A stretch of 64,000 nucleotides of DNA from Alnus glutinosa (taxonomy: Eukaryota; Streptophyta; Magnoliopsida; Fagales; Betulaceae), in contig NC_084894.1 of NCBI RefSeq assembly GCF_958979055.1, positions 25,017,616 through 25,081,615 on the forward strand. The letters run 5' to 3'. The number at the start of each line of letters is the position of its first letter. The stretch's first letter is position 1. Shown here one piece after another: positions 11,494-21,412 of this stretch. The notes beneath the pieces are model-generated. The model was not told the DNA's origin. It made no database searches and saw nothing but the letters and a program-made list of their open reading frames with translations. Made by a program: the position numbers and the translations under genes.

Positions 11494-11936
11494 TAAGAAA
11501 GAATTTTATATAAGGGTATCGAATTATCGCTCTATTTGATTTAAAGGTATTGAACTTCAAAACGTTTCAAACTATGATATTTAATTTTCAAAACGTCTTA
11601 ATAACAAATATTATGTTAGGTTTTACTGTTAAATCCTGCTAAAATCTCCAAAATACCCTTGTGTTTATTTAAAAAAAAATTATAAAATATTTCAAAGATT
11701 CAGGCATGAGTATTTTTGCAAATTCTTTTCAATTCTGACCAATACCTAAATCCTAGCAATTTTTTTTCCTAAAAAACAGGAGGGTATTTTGAAAATTTTG
11801 ACAAAATTTAACAGTAAATCCTAACGGAGTACCTGTTACTAAGACGTTTTGAAATTTATGAGATGTTTTGAAATTCAGTACCCATAAGTCAAATAAGTCG
11901 ATAGTTCGGTACTTTAAAGTAAAGTTCTCTCTTAAT
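11494..11936. mobile_element. Foldback MITE (about 440 bp)
   Basis: The left arm (…GGGTATCGAATTATCG…TTCAAAACGT…TAACAAATATTATGTTAGG) is an imperfect inverted copy of the right arm (CCTAACGG…AAGACGTTTTGAAATT…CGATAGTTCGGTACTTTAAAG). The arms are roughly 150 bases each around an A-rich centre. There is no coding capacity. The superfamily is not certain because I could not fix the target duplication. Confidence 0.7.
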
Positions 11937-11945
11937 TTAAAGATA

Positions 11946-12228
11946 AATGAAGGAAAAAATAAAAAATTAGTCAATGTGATTTACTTAATTTGTAATTAGT
12001 GTTATGTGGTATCAAAATGAAATCAAAGATTCTTGAGATATGTCAAAAAAAAAAAAAAAAAAAAAAAATTACTCATTTGAGTCAAATTTTGTCTACTAAA
12101 TTAACAATAAACTGGTTTTTTGACATACTTTGAGGACATTTGAGTTTATTTTGATACTCCATAAAGCTAATTTCAAATCAAATAAACAACGTAGACTACT
12201 TTTACAATTTTTTTCCATAAATTAATAA
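11946..12228. mobile_element. Second foldback MITE, next to the previous one
   Basis: The left arm (GGAAAAAATAAAAAATTAGTC…GGTATCAAAATGAAATC…ATATGTCAAAAAA) pairs with the right arm (TTTTTTGACATACTTTGAGGACATTTGAG…TGATACTCC…TTTTTTCC). A 25-base A-run sits near the centre at about 12044-12068. It is almost adjacent to the element ending near 11936. Confidence 0.65.
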
Positions 12229-12663
12229 TGACACGGTAGCGTAATAAAATGACGGTTGAGTAATAGTATATTATATAGCACTAATCTTTTAAAAATAGAT
12301 TTATGTGTCATACGTGGGACATGTGGTACGTTTCATGACATGTCGTTTTAAAAAATAATTTGTATTTTGAGTTATTAATCTATTTATTTGTTTCTTTATG
12401 ATAAAATCTTTATTTATCATCACCGATTCTCCATCATGCTGATGATTGTAATGATATATTAGTATTATTATTATTATTATGACCATTATTGCTATTAATT
12501 TTTCCCAATGATTCCTTGGAAGTAATGGCAGCTTATTGGGTATTGAATTACTCCTCTCTAAATCAAGTAATGAACAAATCTTTGAAGGTACATTTCCCTC
12601 CCCAGTGCCCACACTCATAAAACCCATATATTTTTTTCTTTTTCTTTTTTTTACATCTCTCTC

Positions 12664-12666
<3 letters not shown>

Positions 12667-12713
<47 letters not shown>
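12667..12713. repeat. Poly(A) homopolymer of 47 bases
   Basis: An uninterrupted A-run. Such a length is prone to slippage and to assembly error; its exact size should not be relied on. Confidence 0.95.
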
Positions 12714-12719
<6 letters not shown>

Positions 12720-12905
12720 AAATCCATTTGTAATAAATTTCATACAATTCACCTATAAAAGTAGCATGTGTCCCTAGGCATGTGAGAAACACATGTTGTT
12801 TTAATAGCATGTGCTTCTCAGATGCCAAGGAACACATGTCAATCTTATATATAGGTTGTATAAAATTTTTTAAAAATCGGTTTGTAAAAAATTTATATCC
12901 TTAAA
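12714..12905. mobile_element. Short palindromic MITE, family shared with 57470-57662
   Basis: The core has inverted GCATGTGAGAAACACATG- and GCATGTGCTTCTCAGATG-like blocks around a short T-rich centre. Outer arms contain ACAATTCACCTATAAAAG and CTTATATATAGGTTGTA. The same outer and inner motifs recur at 57470-57662, which supports a dispersed element rather than a chance palindrome. Confidence 0.55.
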
Positions 12906-14165
12906 AAAGTTCTTTTTTTTTTTTTTTAAAGCATCTATTTCCATTTCTATACTTTCACTATCCACTTTCAATATTCTATTGAAATATTCGTTTTCAATTC
13001 TTTCTTTGAGATGAGAGAATGTTAGAAGAAATTTAATGTTTTGTTTTTTCACATTTGGTGAATATTTGGCAAGCATTATACAAACTCACCAAATATTTCA
13101 GCATTTTGCGAGTAAGATGTAATTTATTTTGTTCCCATTATATATTTTGACTAACCAAAATAACATTTGAAATACTTTGACTTGGCAGAAGAGATTGCTT
13201 ATCTAGTCTACATACATAATAGTGATTCATTTTTTTTTTTTCTATCTAATCATGTTTGCTAAGTGCTACAACCTACCATTTAGGCACATAGGGGGCTAAA
13301 ATTTAATTGTGGAAGGGAGTGGCAGCGCTGCCATCCCCATATGTTTTCAAGAGAATGTAGCCTTCTTCTTCAGCAGCGTCCTCTTCATCACTTTTGCCAT
13401 CAATGTCCACCTCACCCACTACTTCCCCTCCATCTCTAACCTTGCCTCCTTTGTTGTCATAGACTTCCACCATTCCCACTTCTCCCTCCTCCACGACATT
13501 GTTTGGCATGCCCCCGATAAGTCTTGGGCCTGGTCCCCCTCGCAGCCCATTTTTGCATGTGGCTTCCAGAAGCTCGCCCCACATAAACGCCTCTGAATTG
13601 CTCAACGACTCATGGATCGGTGTGGCGATGACAGAGGTGAAAGAGCTATAGAACCGACTTGCACACAACATATAAAAAGAGGAAATGTAACGACCCGTGA
13701 AAATAACGTTAGCCCTATTTGTACTATTATTTAAAAAGATTAATTAAATTAAAAAAAAAATTAAAATTTTTTATAAAATTCAATTTCACATAATAATTAA
13801 AAAATATTGAACTTAGCATCTATAAATATTTTTATAAACTACTCACTCTATATAAATTATCCATCTTTTACCGATATGATACTGAAATGTTACTTGAAGT
13901 ACCAAAACAACCAAAGAAAATTGAGGAAAAAGCTGAAAACGGAAATGAAAACTTAAAAAATTGTTCAAGGGTTAGGAGGGGAGAAGGATGAAGACAACAG
14001 CCATACCTACCTCCTTTCTCGGACTCACGAAGGGAGTGGGAGTGTCTCTCACCGGCGAATTAGAGAGAAGCCTTAAAACTGATAAAAATAAATAAAAAAT
14101 AATAATTAAATAAAATAAAATAAAAAAAGAAAGAACTCGACTGCATTTCTTGATATCTCTTACAA

Positions 14166-14342
14166 CAGGAGCGGAGCCTGGGGGGGAGCCCCCAAGGCCA
14201 GGGGTTTCCACTCAAAAAAAGAAAAAAAAAATACTTTAGAAAAAAAATTAAATTTTACCCTTATTTTTTATTTTCTTTTTTTCTTTTTTTTTTTTCTTTT
14301 TCAATTCGGCCCCCCAAATCCCAAATCCTAACTCCGCTCCAG
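14166..14342. mobile_element. hAT-like miniature element with 8-bp target duplication
   Basis: Terminal inverted repeats CAGGAGCGGAG (left) and CTCCGCTCCAG (right) match the CAGGGGCGGAG-type ends of plant hAT elements. The 8-base direct repeats TCTTACAA at 14158-14165 and 14343-14350 are identical. The 177-base interior has G-run/C-run arms near the ends and an A/T-rich centre, with no coding capacity. Confidence 0.85.
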
Positions 14343-14477
14343 TCTTACAACATCTTGTCACGTAGATTGGATGATTCGACTCCACATTGTGAATATTCTT
14401 TAGATTTTCTTCAAAATCAGAATATGTAGAGTTTAAAATATAATGTATTGGGCCTTGTAATCCTTCCCACCCTTCTT

Positions 14478-15425
14478 TTTTTTTAACAAAAAAACTGATC
14501 TTCATTGATATATCAAACGCCCAAAGACAAATACAGTGAGTAAAGATACAAAACTCCCTACACACTAAGTCAGAAATTTTTTGACTTGGATACTGCCTAC
14601 AAATGCCAAATATTACAGGAACAGACATATAAGCCCTTCTTTAACAATAAAGCGCCACAATAAAGAAAAGATGGTTGATCAAGCTATCAAGCCATTAAAA
14701 GTCTAATAATATCTGAAAATTTAACTGACAGACTTGCAAAAACAAAACCAAAAAACCAAAACAGAAAACACCAAATCACAGATTCTGCGTCGGGGGAGAC
14801 TGTCGTCGCCAAAGACAACACGTGTAGATCACGCGTCGTCCCTATGAACCCCACTAGAGCAGGCGGCCGCCAAAAACCACCGGACACCACCAATCACGAC
14901 CTGGAAGATGGAGCGTGGCCCACACGCGTGGTTGCCCAAGGAAAAGATCCCTGGGGCATGCTAGCCACGCATCGAGCACTAAAGTTCGATGAGGTCATGG
15001 CTTGAGGCGGCAGAACCGAAGGAGGTCGGCAAACACCATAAACGGGCGCGTGTCGTGCTAGCTCCGGCGAATAGGCATAGATCTAGCTTCAACAGTAGAT
15101 GGAGAAAGAAGAAAGCCCCTCCAGCTATCGCCGGTGACACACCGGTGCCACTTCCTGATGCCTTCCTGCCTTAAAAAAAAATAAAAAAAATAAAATAAAA
15201 TAAAAAAAATAACATCATAGCCCTTGAAGGACTAAGAGAAGATCCAACTCCACTAGATCTATCCAAGGAGAAACAAAAACTTCATAACCCAAAATGGACT
15301 AGGAGATAACCAAAATAAGAAACCTAAACCACCATGGGAGGAGGGAAAGCATGGCGCCTCCCTCCTCCCTGAACACCGATCTCGCCCTTCTCTCTCTTTC
15401 TCTAAACTCTCTCAAACCCTAGCAG
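14478..15425 (-). mobile_element. LINE-like poly(A) retroposon without reverse transcriptase, copy A
   Basis: On the minus strand this begins with a pyrimidine-rich leader (…CTAGGGTTTGAGAGAGTTT near 15425) and a GC-rich middle. It ends with TTGTCTTTGGGCGTTTGATATATCAATGAAG and a poly(A) (the T-run at about 14478). Its 3' part resembles the copy at 31712-32816 (AAGTCA…TTCTGACTTAG…GTGTA), and its leader resembles the copy at 15926-16978 (…CTTAGTCCTTCAAGGGCTATG versus CCTAGTCCTCTTGGACTATG). No reverse transcriptase frame is present. The 5' end is approximate and no target duplication was found. Confidence 0.55.
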
Positions 15426-15455
15426 TTCCAAGAAAAAGTTTTTTTTTAAAAAAAA

Positions 15456-15625
15456 AAAAAGAAAAGAGAAGAAAGAAAGAAGAAGAAGAAATAAAGAAAG
15501 AAGGAAAGAAAGAAGAAGGAAAGATTGAATCCAAAACTGGTTGATGTTGTTTTCATATTTGTCAAGTACCCATTTGTCACCTGTTGAAAAATAAAAAAGA
15601 AAAGAAAAAGAAAAAGAAAAAGAAA
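15456..15625. repeat. Purine-rich low-complexity tract
   Basis: GAA/GAAA-type repeats at 15459-15522 and 15596-15628, separated by about 70 bases of ordinary sequence. Open frames read from this stretch are artefacts of its base composition. Confidence 0.85.
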
Positions 15626-15925
15626 AGAGATGGTATTGAGAAAAATCCTCCAGAGGTGGTTGGGGATGGCGCACGGCCACCCCAAAGGCATTTAGGGGTG
15701 GCACATGGCCACTCGCAAAGCTTTTTATCTTTTCAAATTCTTTTTTTAAAATGTAATTTTTATGTTTTATATATTTTTTATTTTTTTATTAAGATCAACA
15801 CGTTGCGCTATCTTATTGGCATTGACGTGGCCACTTAATAGAATCTATCAAAAAATTTAATGGAATTTAACTCGAGAGAGCGATTTGTAAATTAGGCAAA
15901 TTATAGATATTTCTAAATTAATTTT

Positions 15926-16978
15926 TTTATTTTTATTTTTTATTTTTGAAGGAAATATTAATTTTCATTAATCAATAGAAATGCACATAACAAGCCACCA
16001 TAAAAGGTGTACACAAGAACCACCATAGAAGTATACATCAGCCACCATAAGCCACCAATATAAAGGTGTATACCCAACTTGAGTCAACAACCGACTCAGA
16101 CCATTACAGATAGAATGCTATAAATAAAACTTAGCCAACCAAAAAGATGCCTCTGCGGTGATATAAACTTATACTAGAACAGGGAGTCGGTTATGCTAAA
16201 AGCAACGACTAAGTTAATAAGAACGAACCAAACTGCCAAACAAACACACAAGTATAGGGAAAACCCAATACAGAAACTGCATTCCAGGAGGATCGTCGCC
16301 AAAGGCAGCGCGTGGGGCACACGCGCCACCTCAAAAAGACCCCCAACAACGACCGTTCACCAAAAGCCTCTAATCTTCACCATACACGACAAAAACAACG
16401 GTTCATGGTTATCACGTGCAAAACAAAATAGAAACCACCCAAGCGCGTGATGACCACGCGCCGACCACAGGGACTAAGCACAACCGTAGAAAGCGGCTGC
16501 AGCACCAGAAAGTGACTGCAAACAAGCCTAGAGGGTGCTTGTCCAACAGAAAACGATAAAAAATCGCAGATCTGACCTCCAAAAAAACTAGCGTTTGAAA
16601 ACTCGGCCAAGATCTATGCCGTCGGCATGCACGGGACGACCAATCCCCTTCGGCACCTTCTCCAATGAGTTTACCTGCCAAAACAAAACTTAAAAACAAG
16701 AAAAAAAAAAAAAAAAAAAAAAAAAGAAAAAAGAAAAAAGAAAAAAAGAAAAAAAAAGTAAAAAAACTAAACCTCCATAGTCCAAGAGGACTAGGAGGAC
16801 CAAATCCACCAACGGATCTAGTCCGTGGGGATTGGAGAAAGTAAGGGGAGTGGGAGAAAGGAATCGGGAAAACAGAGGGAGAAAGGGAGGAGGAGGGGGA
16901 AAGGAATCGGGGAAGGGGGAGGGGGGCTAGGGTTCGGTGAGGGGTTTTCTACCTTCACACCAGCCCTGATGTAGGTTT
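15926..16978 (-). mobile_element. LINE-like poly(A) retroposon without reverse transcriptase, copy B
   Basis: This 1,053-base insertion is bounded by a perfect 12-base direct repeat TAAATTAATTTT at 15914-15925 and 16979-16990. Its 3' end on the minus strand is an A-rich tail (T-rich at 15926-15950 on plus). Its 5' end is a C/T-rich leader starting GGTAGAAAACCCCTCACC. The middle shares TTTTTTTGGAGGTCAGATCT with copy C (TTTTTTGGAGCCAGATCT). No long frame or reverse transcriptase motif is seen. It looks like a complete copy of a non-autonomous element. Confidence 0.75.
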
Positions 16979-18914
16979 TAAATTAATTTTGATATCACAT
17001 GAAGTCATTTGTATTTTAAGCCAACCACAAAGGCAAATGATGCAATTTTTTATATATATAATATATAGTAATATTGGTTAACTTCCTTTGTGCGCGTCAC
17101 GAATGCCGACCATTGCGGGCATCTATTTAATAGTCTTCTCGTATTCAATATTCAAAAAATAGTCTTCTCAAGCGCTGAACAGCGCGTGGGTGTTAAACTC
17201 CTCAACGTTCTTTTTTCTTTCTTTCTTTTTTTTCTTTTTTTTTTCTTTTTTTTTTTTTTTAAAAAAAAAAAGAATCTTTTGATGTATTCCTCTAAATCCA
17301 CGAGAAGCATCGATGATCTCCGGACAAATGGTAGGTAAAGCCGAATGTCGAATCCAGCCGAGTTTAGGGTCATGCTGGAAATGTGTTTCGGCAAAGTCGT
17401 TATTCTGGAACGTGAGGAATACGTTAAGAGAGAGAGAGAGAGAGGGTTCAACCAACAACAACTAGGTTAGAGCTTTGAAACTCTTGACCTGCTTGTGTTA
17501 GGGAAAAAAAAAGTTCTCTTTTAGGCGTTAACAAGAACTGGGGCATTGATCATGCGGAAACCCAACATGGGAATCGTGGAAAGGTCTGTGTTTTGGGTGT
17601 TTCCATGTTGCCCTTGGCCAAGTGTTTTTGTTCTCTTCTTACAGGCGTGCACCTAGCCAATTGATTCCGTTTGATTCTTTCCCTATTTATCCATATACGC
17701 CTCAACCCATCCATGAGATTGAAATCCCTAAAGTCTGCCCTCTTCTCTGATTCTGAGGTACATCTTTTTTTTTTTTCTTTTTTTTTTTTTTGTATTTTTT
17801 TTTTTTAGGAATTATTTGATGTGGTTCTTAAATGGGTATGTTGAATTTCATACTTTTGGCTTGCTGCTTCTATTATTTCGATATTAAGAATCATGGTTGA
17901 CCATGATGATGAACATTTCTTTATTTTTTGGTGAGGAGATGTTGCAGACTTGCAGTGTTTGGTGCTTTTCCATTTATAATTATGCCTACTCAACTCAACT
18001 AAGCCCTGCCTTAATCCCAATCGAATTTTTGTTAGTTGTGGATCCTCATCTATGGATTTTGCAAGTTCAAGTTTCATCAGTTTTATTGAGCGATGACTGT
18101 TCTTCTATTTTTTGGTCGTAGACTCTAGACTGGGCTGGATGTTGGATCTTTTGAATTGTCAAGTGGCCCCTGTTTTAAGTTTTCATAGTATTGGCAAAGC
18201 AATCTGTACTGTAAAATAGTGCTGAAGAAACATCAATTTTGAGGTTAAATGAATAGTTGAGAAAAGTCATCTGCTAGGTTGCTTTGAGTAATCACTCTAG
18301 ATTTTTGCGTCAAAATTTAATGTTTCTTGCTTTTTACTCTCATTTACTGGCTGCCACTCGGGCTTTGATAGGGACTGCAGCAATCAGCCTTAGACTCAAA
18401 AGATTAGGATCCCCTACAATTTTTTGGAAATTGTAGATTCTCGAATGATGGTATTTAGGCCGTTTCTTTACATCGACATGCTTGAAAGATGCCATCTATT
18501 AAAATTGTGGCATGTTATCAAGGCAGCCAGAAAGAAATTTCTCCCAAAAATGCTTATTTTTCCCTTTTGCAAAGACGCTTCTTTTTCAAAAATACAGTTT
18601 TTTGCTCAAAACTATTTTAATTTTTTTTAAGTGTTTTGATGAAATCCAGGCTGAAATTGATGTTATCAGGCTTTACTAATTGCACATCTGGTCATTTATT
18701 TGAAACTGCCTAACATCTAGGAGACCCCTCTTTTAAGTTTTGTGAAAAAAGTACTTGTTGATCTCTGGTGGTCCTTTTCCAGTCATATAGTTGGTAGCAT
18801 TAAGTATGGACTGACAACTTATTTTTGAAGCCAATTAATCATATTATTGAGTCTATCTGTTTTGTACTTGCTATATTTCTTTCACTAAATGAACCCATGA
18901 GTTTGTTGAAGCAG
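16979..18914. other. Promoter, 5' leader exon and leader intron of the MTP gene
   Basis: No gene of its own. The stretch holds T-rich runs (17211-17260, 17767-17808) and a (GA)n at about 17428-17446. A probable non-coding first exon ends at 17757 with donor GAG|GTACAT. The matching acceptor (TTGTTGAAGCAG) lies at 18903-18914, directly before the start codon, giving a leader intron of about 1,157 bases. Confidence 0.5.
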
Positions 18915-20042
18915 ATGGAGCAAGAGGAAGCACCCATGTTGAGAACAAGTCCCCAGCTGGAGATTGAGATTCCAGTAGTCCCTGAAAAAATTGATGTTCA
19001 TCCCATGCCATCGAAGTTATCTTGCAAATCTCTTTGTGCTTTCTCCAAACAAGAAAACAGTACTTTGGAGTCAGAACAACGATCAAAGTCGGCAATAAAA
19101 CTGTGGGGACTAATAATTTTCTATGCACTAGTCATGGTAGTAGAGATTGTTGGTGGTATTAAAGCGAACAGCCTTGCAGTTATCACAGATGCAGCCCACT
19201 TACTCTCTGATGTTGCGGGGTTCTCTATCTCTCTTTTCACAGTATGGGCTTCTGGTTGGGAGGCAACATCTCACCAGTCTTTTGGATACAACCGTCTCGA
19301 GGTTTTGGGCGCCCTTCTATCCGTGCAGCTCATATGGCTAATCTCTGGATTCTTAATTTACGAAGCCATCGACAGAATTCTTCACGAACACGCAAAGGTG
19401 AATGGGAAACTCATGTTTGCGGTTGCAGCATTCGGATTTATTATTAACTGCCTGATGGTTGCATGGCTTGGTCACGACCACCACCACCACCGCCACCACA
19501 AGCATCATGCCTGTGGACATGTGGATCATGATCATGAAAGAGAGGAGGTATGTGCAACAACTGAAGAGAAGAGTAATTTGGTGTCATATTCTCCAGAAAA
19601 GGCGAAAAAATTGAACATAAATGTTCGAGGGGCTTACTTGCATGTGATGACTGATTTGATTCAGTCTGTAGGGGTGATGATCGCCGGAGCCATCATATGG
19701 GCAAAACCAGATTGGTTAGTGGTTGATCTGATTTGCACTCTTATATTTGCTGTTCTTGCTTTAAGCACTACTCTGCCCATGCTTAGAGATATATATGGCA
19801 TACTGATGGAGAGGACTCCAAGTGAGATTGATATTGATGAACTGGAAAACAGCCTCAAGTTCATAAAAGGAGTTCAGGATATTCATGACCTTCATGTTTG
19901 GGCCATAACAGTAGGGAAAATTGTATTATCTTGCCATGTTACAGCTGAACCTCTAGTTTGCTCTCGTGATTTAATTTCCAAGATCAGAGATTTTTGTGAA
20001 AAAACATACGGAATACATCATGTAACTATACAAATTGAGTAG
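18915..20042 (+). CDS. Metal tolerance protein, Zn-type cation diffusion facilitator (MTP1/MTPB-like)
   Basis: This 375-residue protein is a cation diffusion facilitator of the plant Zn-CDF group, which exchanges cytosolic zinc (and often cobalt) for protons, usually at the vacuole membrane. The coding part is a single exon, as in Arabidopsis MTP1. Six membrane helices are visible. Helix 2 carries DAAHLLSDV (His and Asp near residues 94 and 98) and helix 5 carries HVMTDLIQSV (near 242-246), the paired HxxxD zinc site of the family. Between helices 4 and 5 is the histidine-rich loop GHDHHHHRHHKHH…HVDHDHE (about 185-208). A short cytosolic C-terminal domain ends VTIQIE. The ATG at 18915 was chosen because a strong AG acceptor ends at 18914; an in-frame ATG at 18825 lies in the intron. 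The opening MEQEEAPMLRTS suggests the MTPB (MTP4) branch, which I hold less firmly. Confidence 0.92.
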   Translation: MEQEEAPMLRTSPQLEIEIPVVPEKIDVHPMPSKLSCKSLCAFSKQENSTLESEQRSKSAIKLWGLIIFYALVMVVEIVGGIKANSLAVITDAAHLLSDVAGFSISLFTVWASGWEATSHQSFGYNRLEVLGALLSVQLIWLISGFLIYEAIDRILHEHAKVNGKLMFAVAAFGFIINCLMVAWLGHDHHHHRHHKHHACGHVDHDHEREEVCATTEEKSNLVSYSPEKAKKLNINVRGAYLHVMTDLIQSVGVMIAGAIIWAKPDWLVVDLICTLIFAVLALSTTLPMLRDIYGILMERTPSEIDIDELENSLKFIKGVQDIHDLHVWAITVGKIVLSCHVTAEPLVCSRDLISKIRDFCEKTYGIHHVTIQIE

Positions 20043-20466
20043 TATATTACCATTTTATCTTTCTTTTTGTCCATTTTTCTTTTAGGGGAGTTGATAAAGG
20101 AGTGGAATCAAAAGAAAATGATGAATTAAAAAGTAGTGGATACTGGATGGAGATACTTATCTTTACTTTGTTTGAATGTTAAGCATAAAGAGAAAATTGT
20201 AAGGAAAAACTGATGATTTGATTATTGAAAGGAAAGTGGAATTATTGTTCTTTAGTCTAATTCCCACTTGATTCTACCCAATTTGGGTGGAGCGCAGAAA
20301 AAGGAATTCCACGCTTTCCTTTCGTTTAAAAACAACTTTCAAACAAGATAATGATGAGTCCTCACCATTCCTTTTATTTACATTCCTCCCTAGATGCCTC
20401 CATCCAAATGCCCTGGCCCCTCACCCCACCAGAAGTATAAAGAGAAAAAGAAAAACTTTAGCAAGA

Positions 20467-20498
<32 letters not shown>

Positions 20499-21412
20499 TT
20501 TTCCAAGTAGTCGACATGTGATTAAAAGCGTACCAGATACACATGAAAGTATATAAAATAAAATGAGTAATGTTACATGAAACTCCATGTCTTCTTTGTG
20601 TCCTCCTAAAACTAATGTGGTTTTTATAATTATTATTGGATTTTAAAATTACTCAATAAAATACCTAATTATAAGGAAAAAAAAAAATCATGACAACTAA
20701 TCACGAAAAGATGAACAAAAGTGGATGTTCAAAGATATATATTATTGAAAAATAAAAACTGATTAATCTCTTTGGCTTAGGAAAAAAAAAAGACTTATTA
20801 ATTGTTTTCCTTCATAGATGCCACAAAAGACACGAAGACATAAATCTAATCTGCACCGTGAAATGGCTCGGGAATTCCACATTAATTGCTAGGTATTTGG
20901 ACCCAAGCGTGCATTGTGCAATGCTGCCACCAAACAGATTTTAAGAAATGGGCATGCAGCAGGAAAGGTTAAAAAGAAAATGCAAGAGCGATGGCGTAGA
21001 TAAGCATTTGAAGGGTATGTCAAAAAATTAACAAGCTTTTATTACAAGTTCGGAAGTAACTCAACACGCAAACTCCAAAGGAAAGACTAAACTTACAAAG
21101 CCTGTTCTACCCCTCTATTTCTCCCACTCAAGATGCCAAGAGAGATCAGATCAACCCAACATCCCGATTTTCAGCGAGTTTCAATTTTTAAGGCGTCGTT
21201 AAAGAATAGAGCAAAGGAAAGGAAATCAGACCCTCCAAAAGAACTAACGGTTCTGTTGCTTTCAACGTTCACAATTCTTATCACAATTCAATGAAGTAAA
21301 AATATACTCTACATATCTCTCTCTCACCCAAAAAGAAGAAAAAAGGGAAATTTATAGGAAATGAAACTGGTCTGTCTGACTGCAAATCTTTTCCTGCCAT
21401 AAAAATGTCACC
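20043..21412. other. Intergenic region, no gene recognised
   Basis: This is spacer between the convergent MTP and RABA2 genes. It should contain both 3' untranslated regions. It is AT-rich with T-runs near 20467-20480 and A-runs near 20680 and 20782. I see no RNA gene or clear mobile element. Confidence 0.5.

Noticed and set aside
13303-13671. Open frame of 122 codons on the minus strand (starting MLCASRFYSSF), with an overlapping plus-strand frame of 95 codons
   Set aside because: The sequence is GC-richer than its surroundings and could be a gene fragment, but the acidic, low-complexity second half and lack of any family I recognise do not support a gene call.
13689-13990. TGTAACGACCC at 13688, resembling an LTR start
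   Set aside because: No second LTR, primer site or target duplication was found; an 11-base match is too little.
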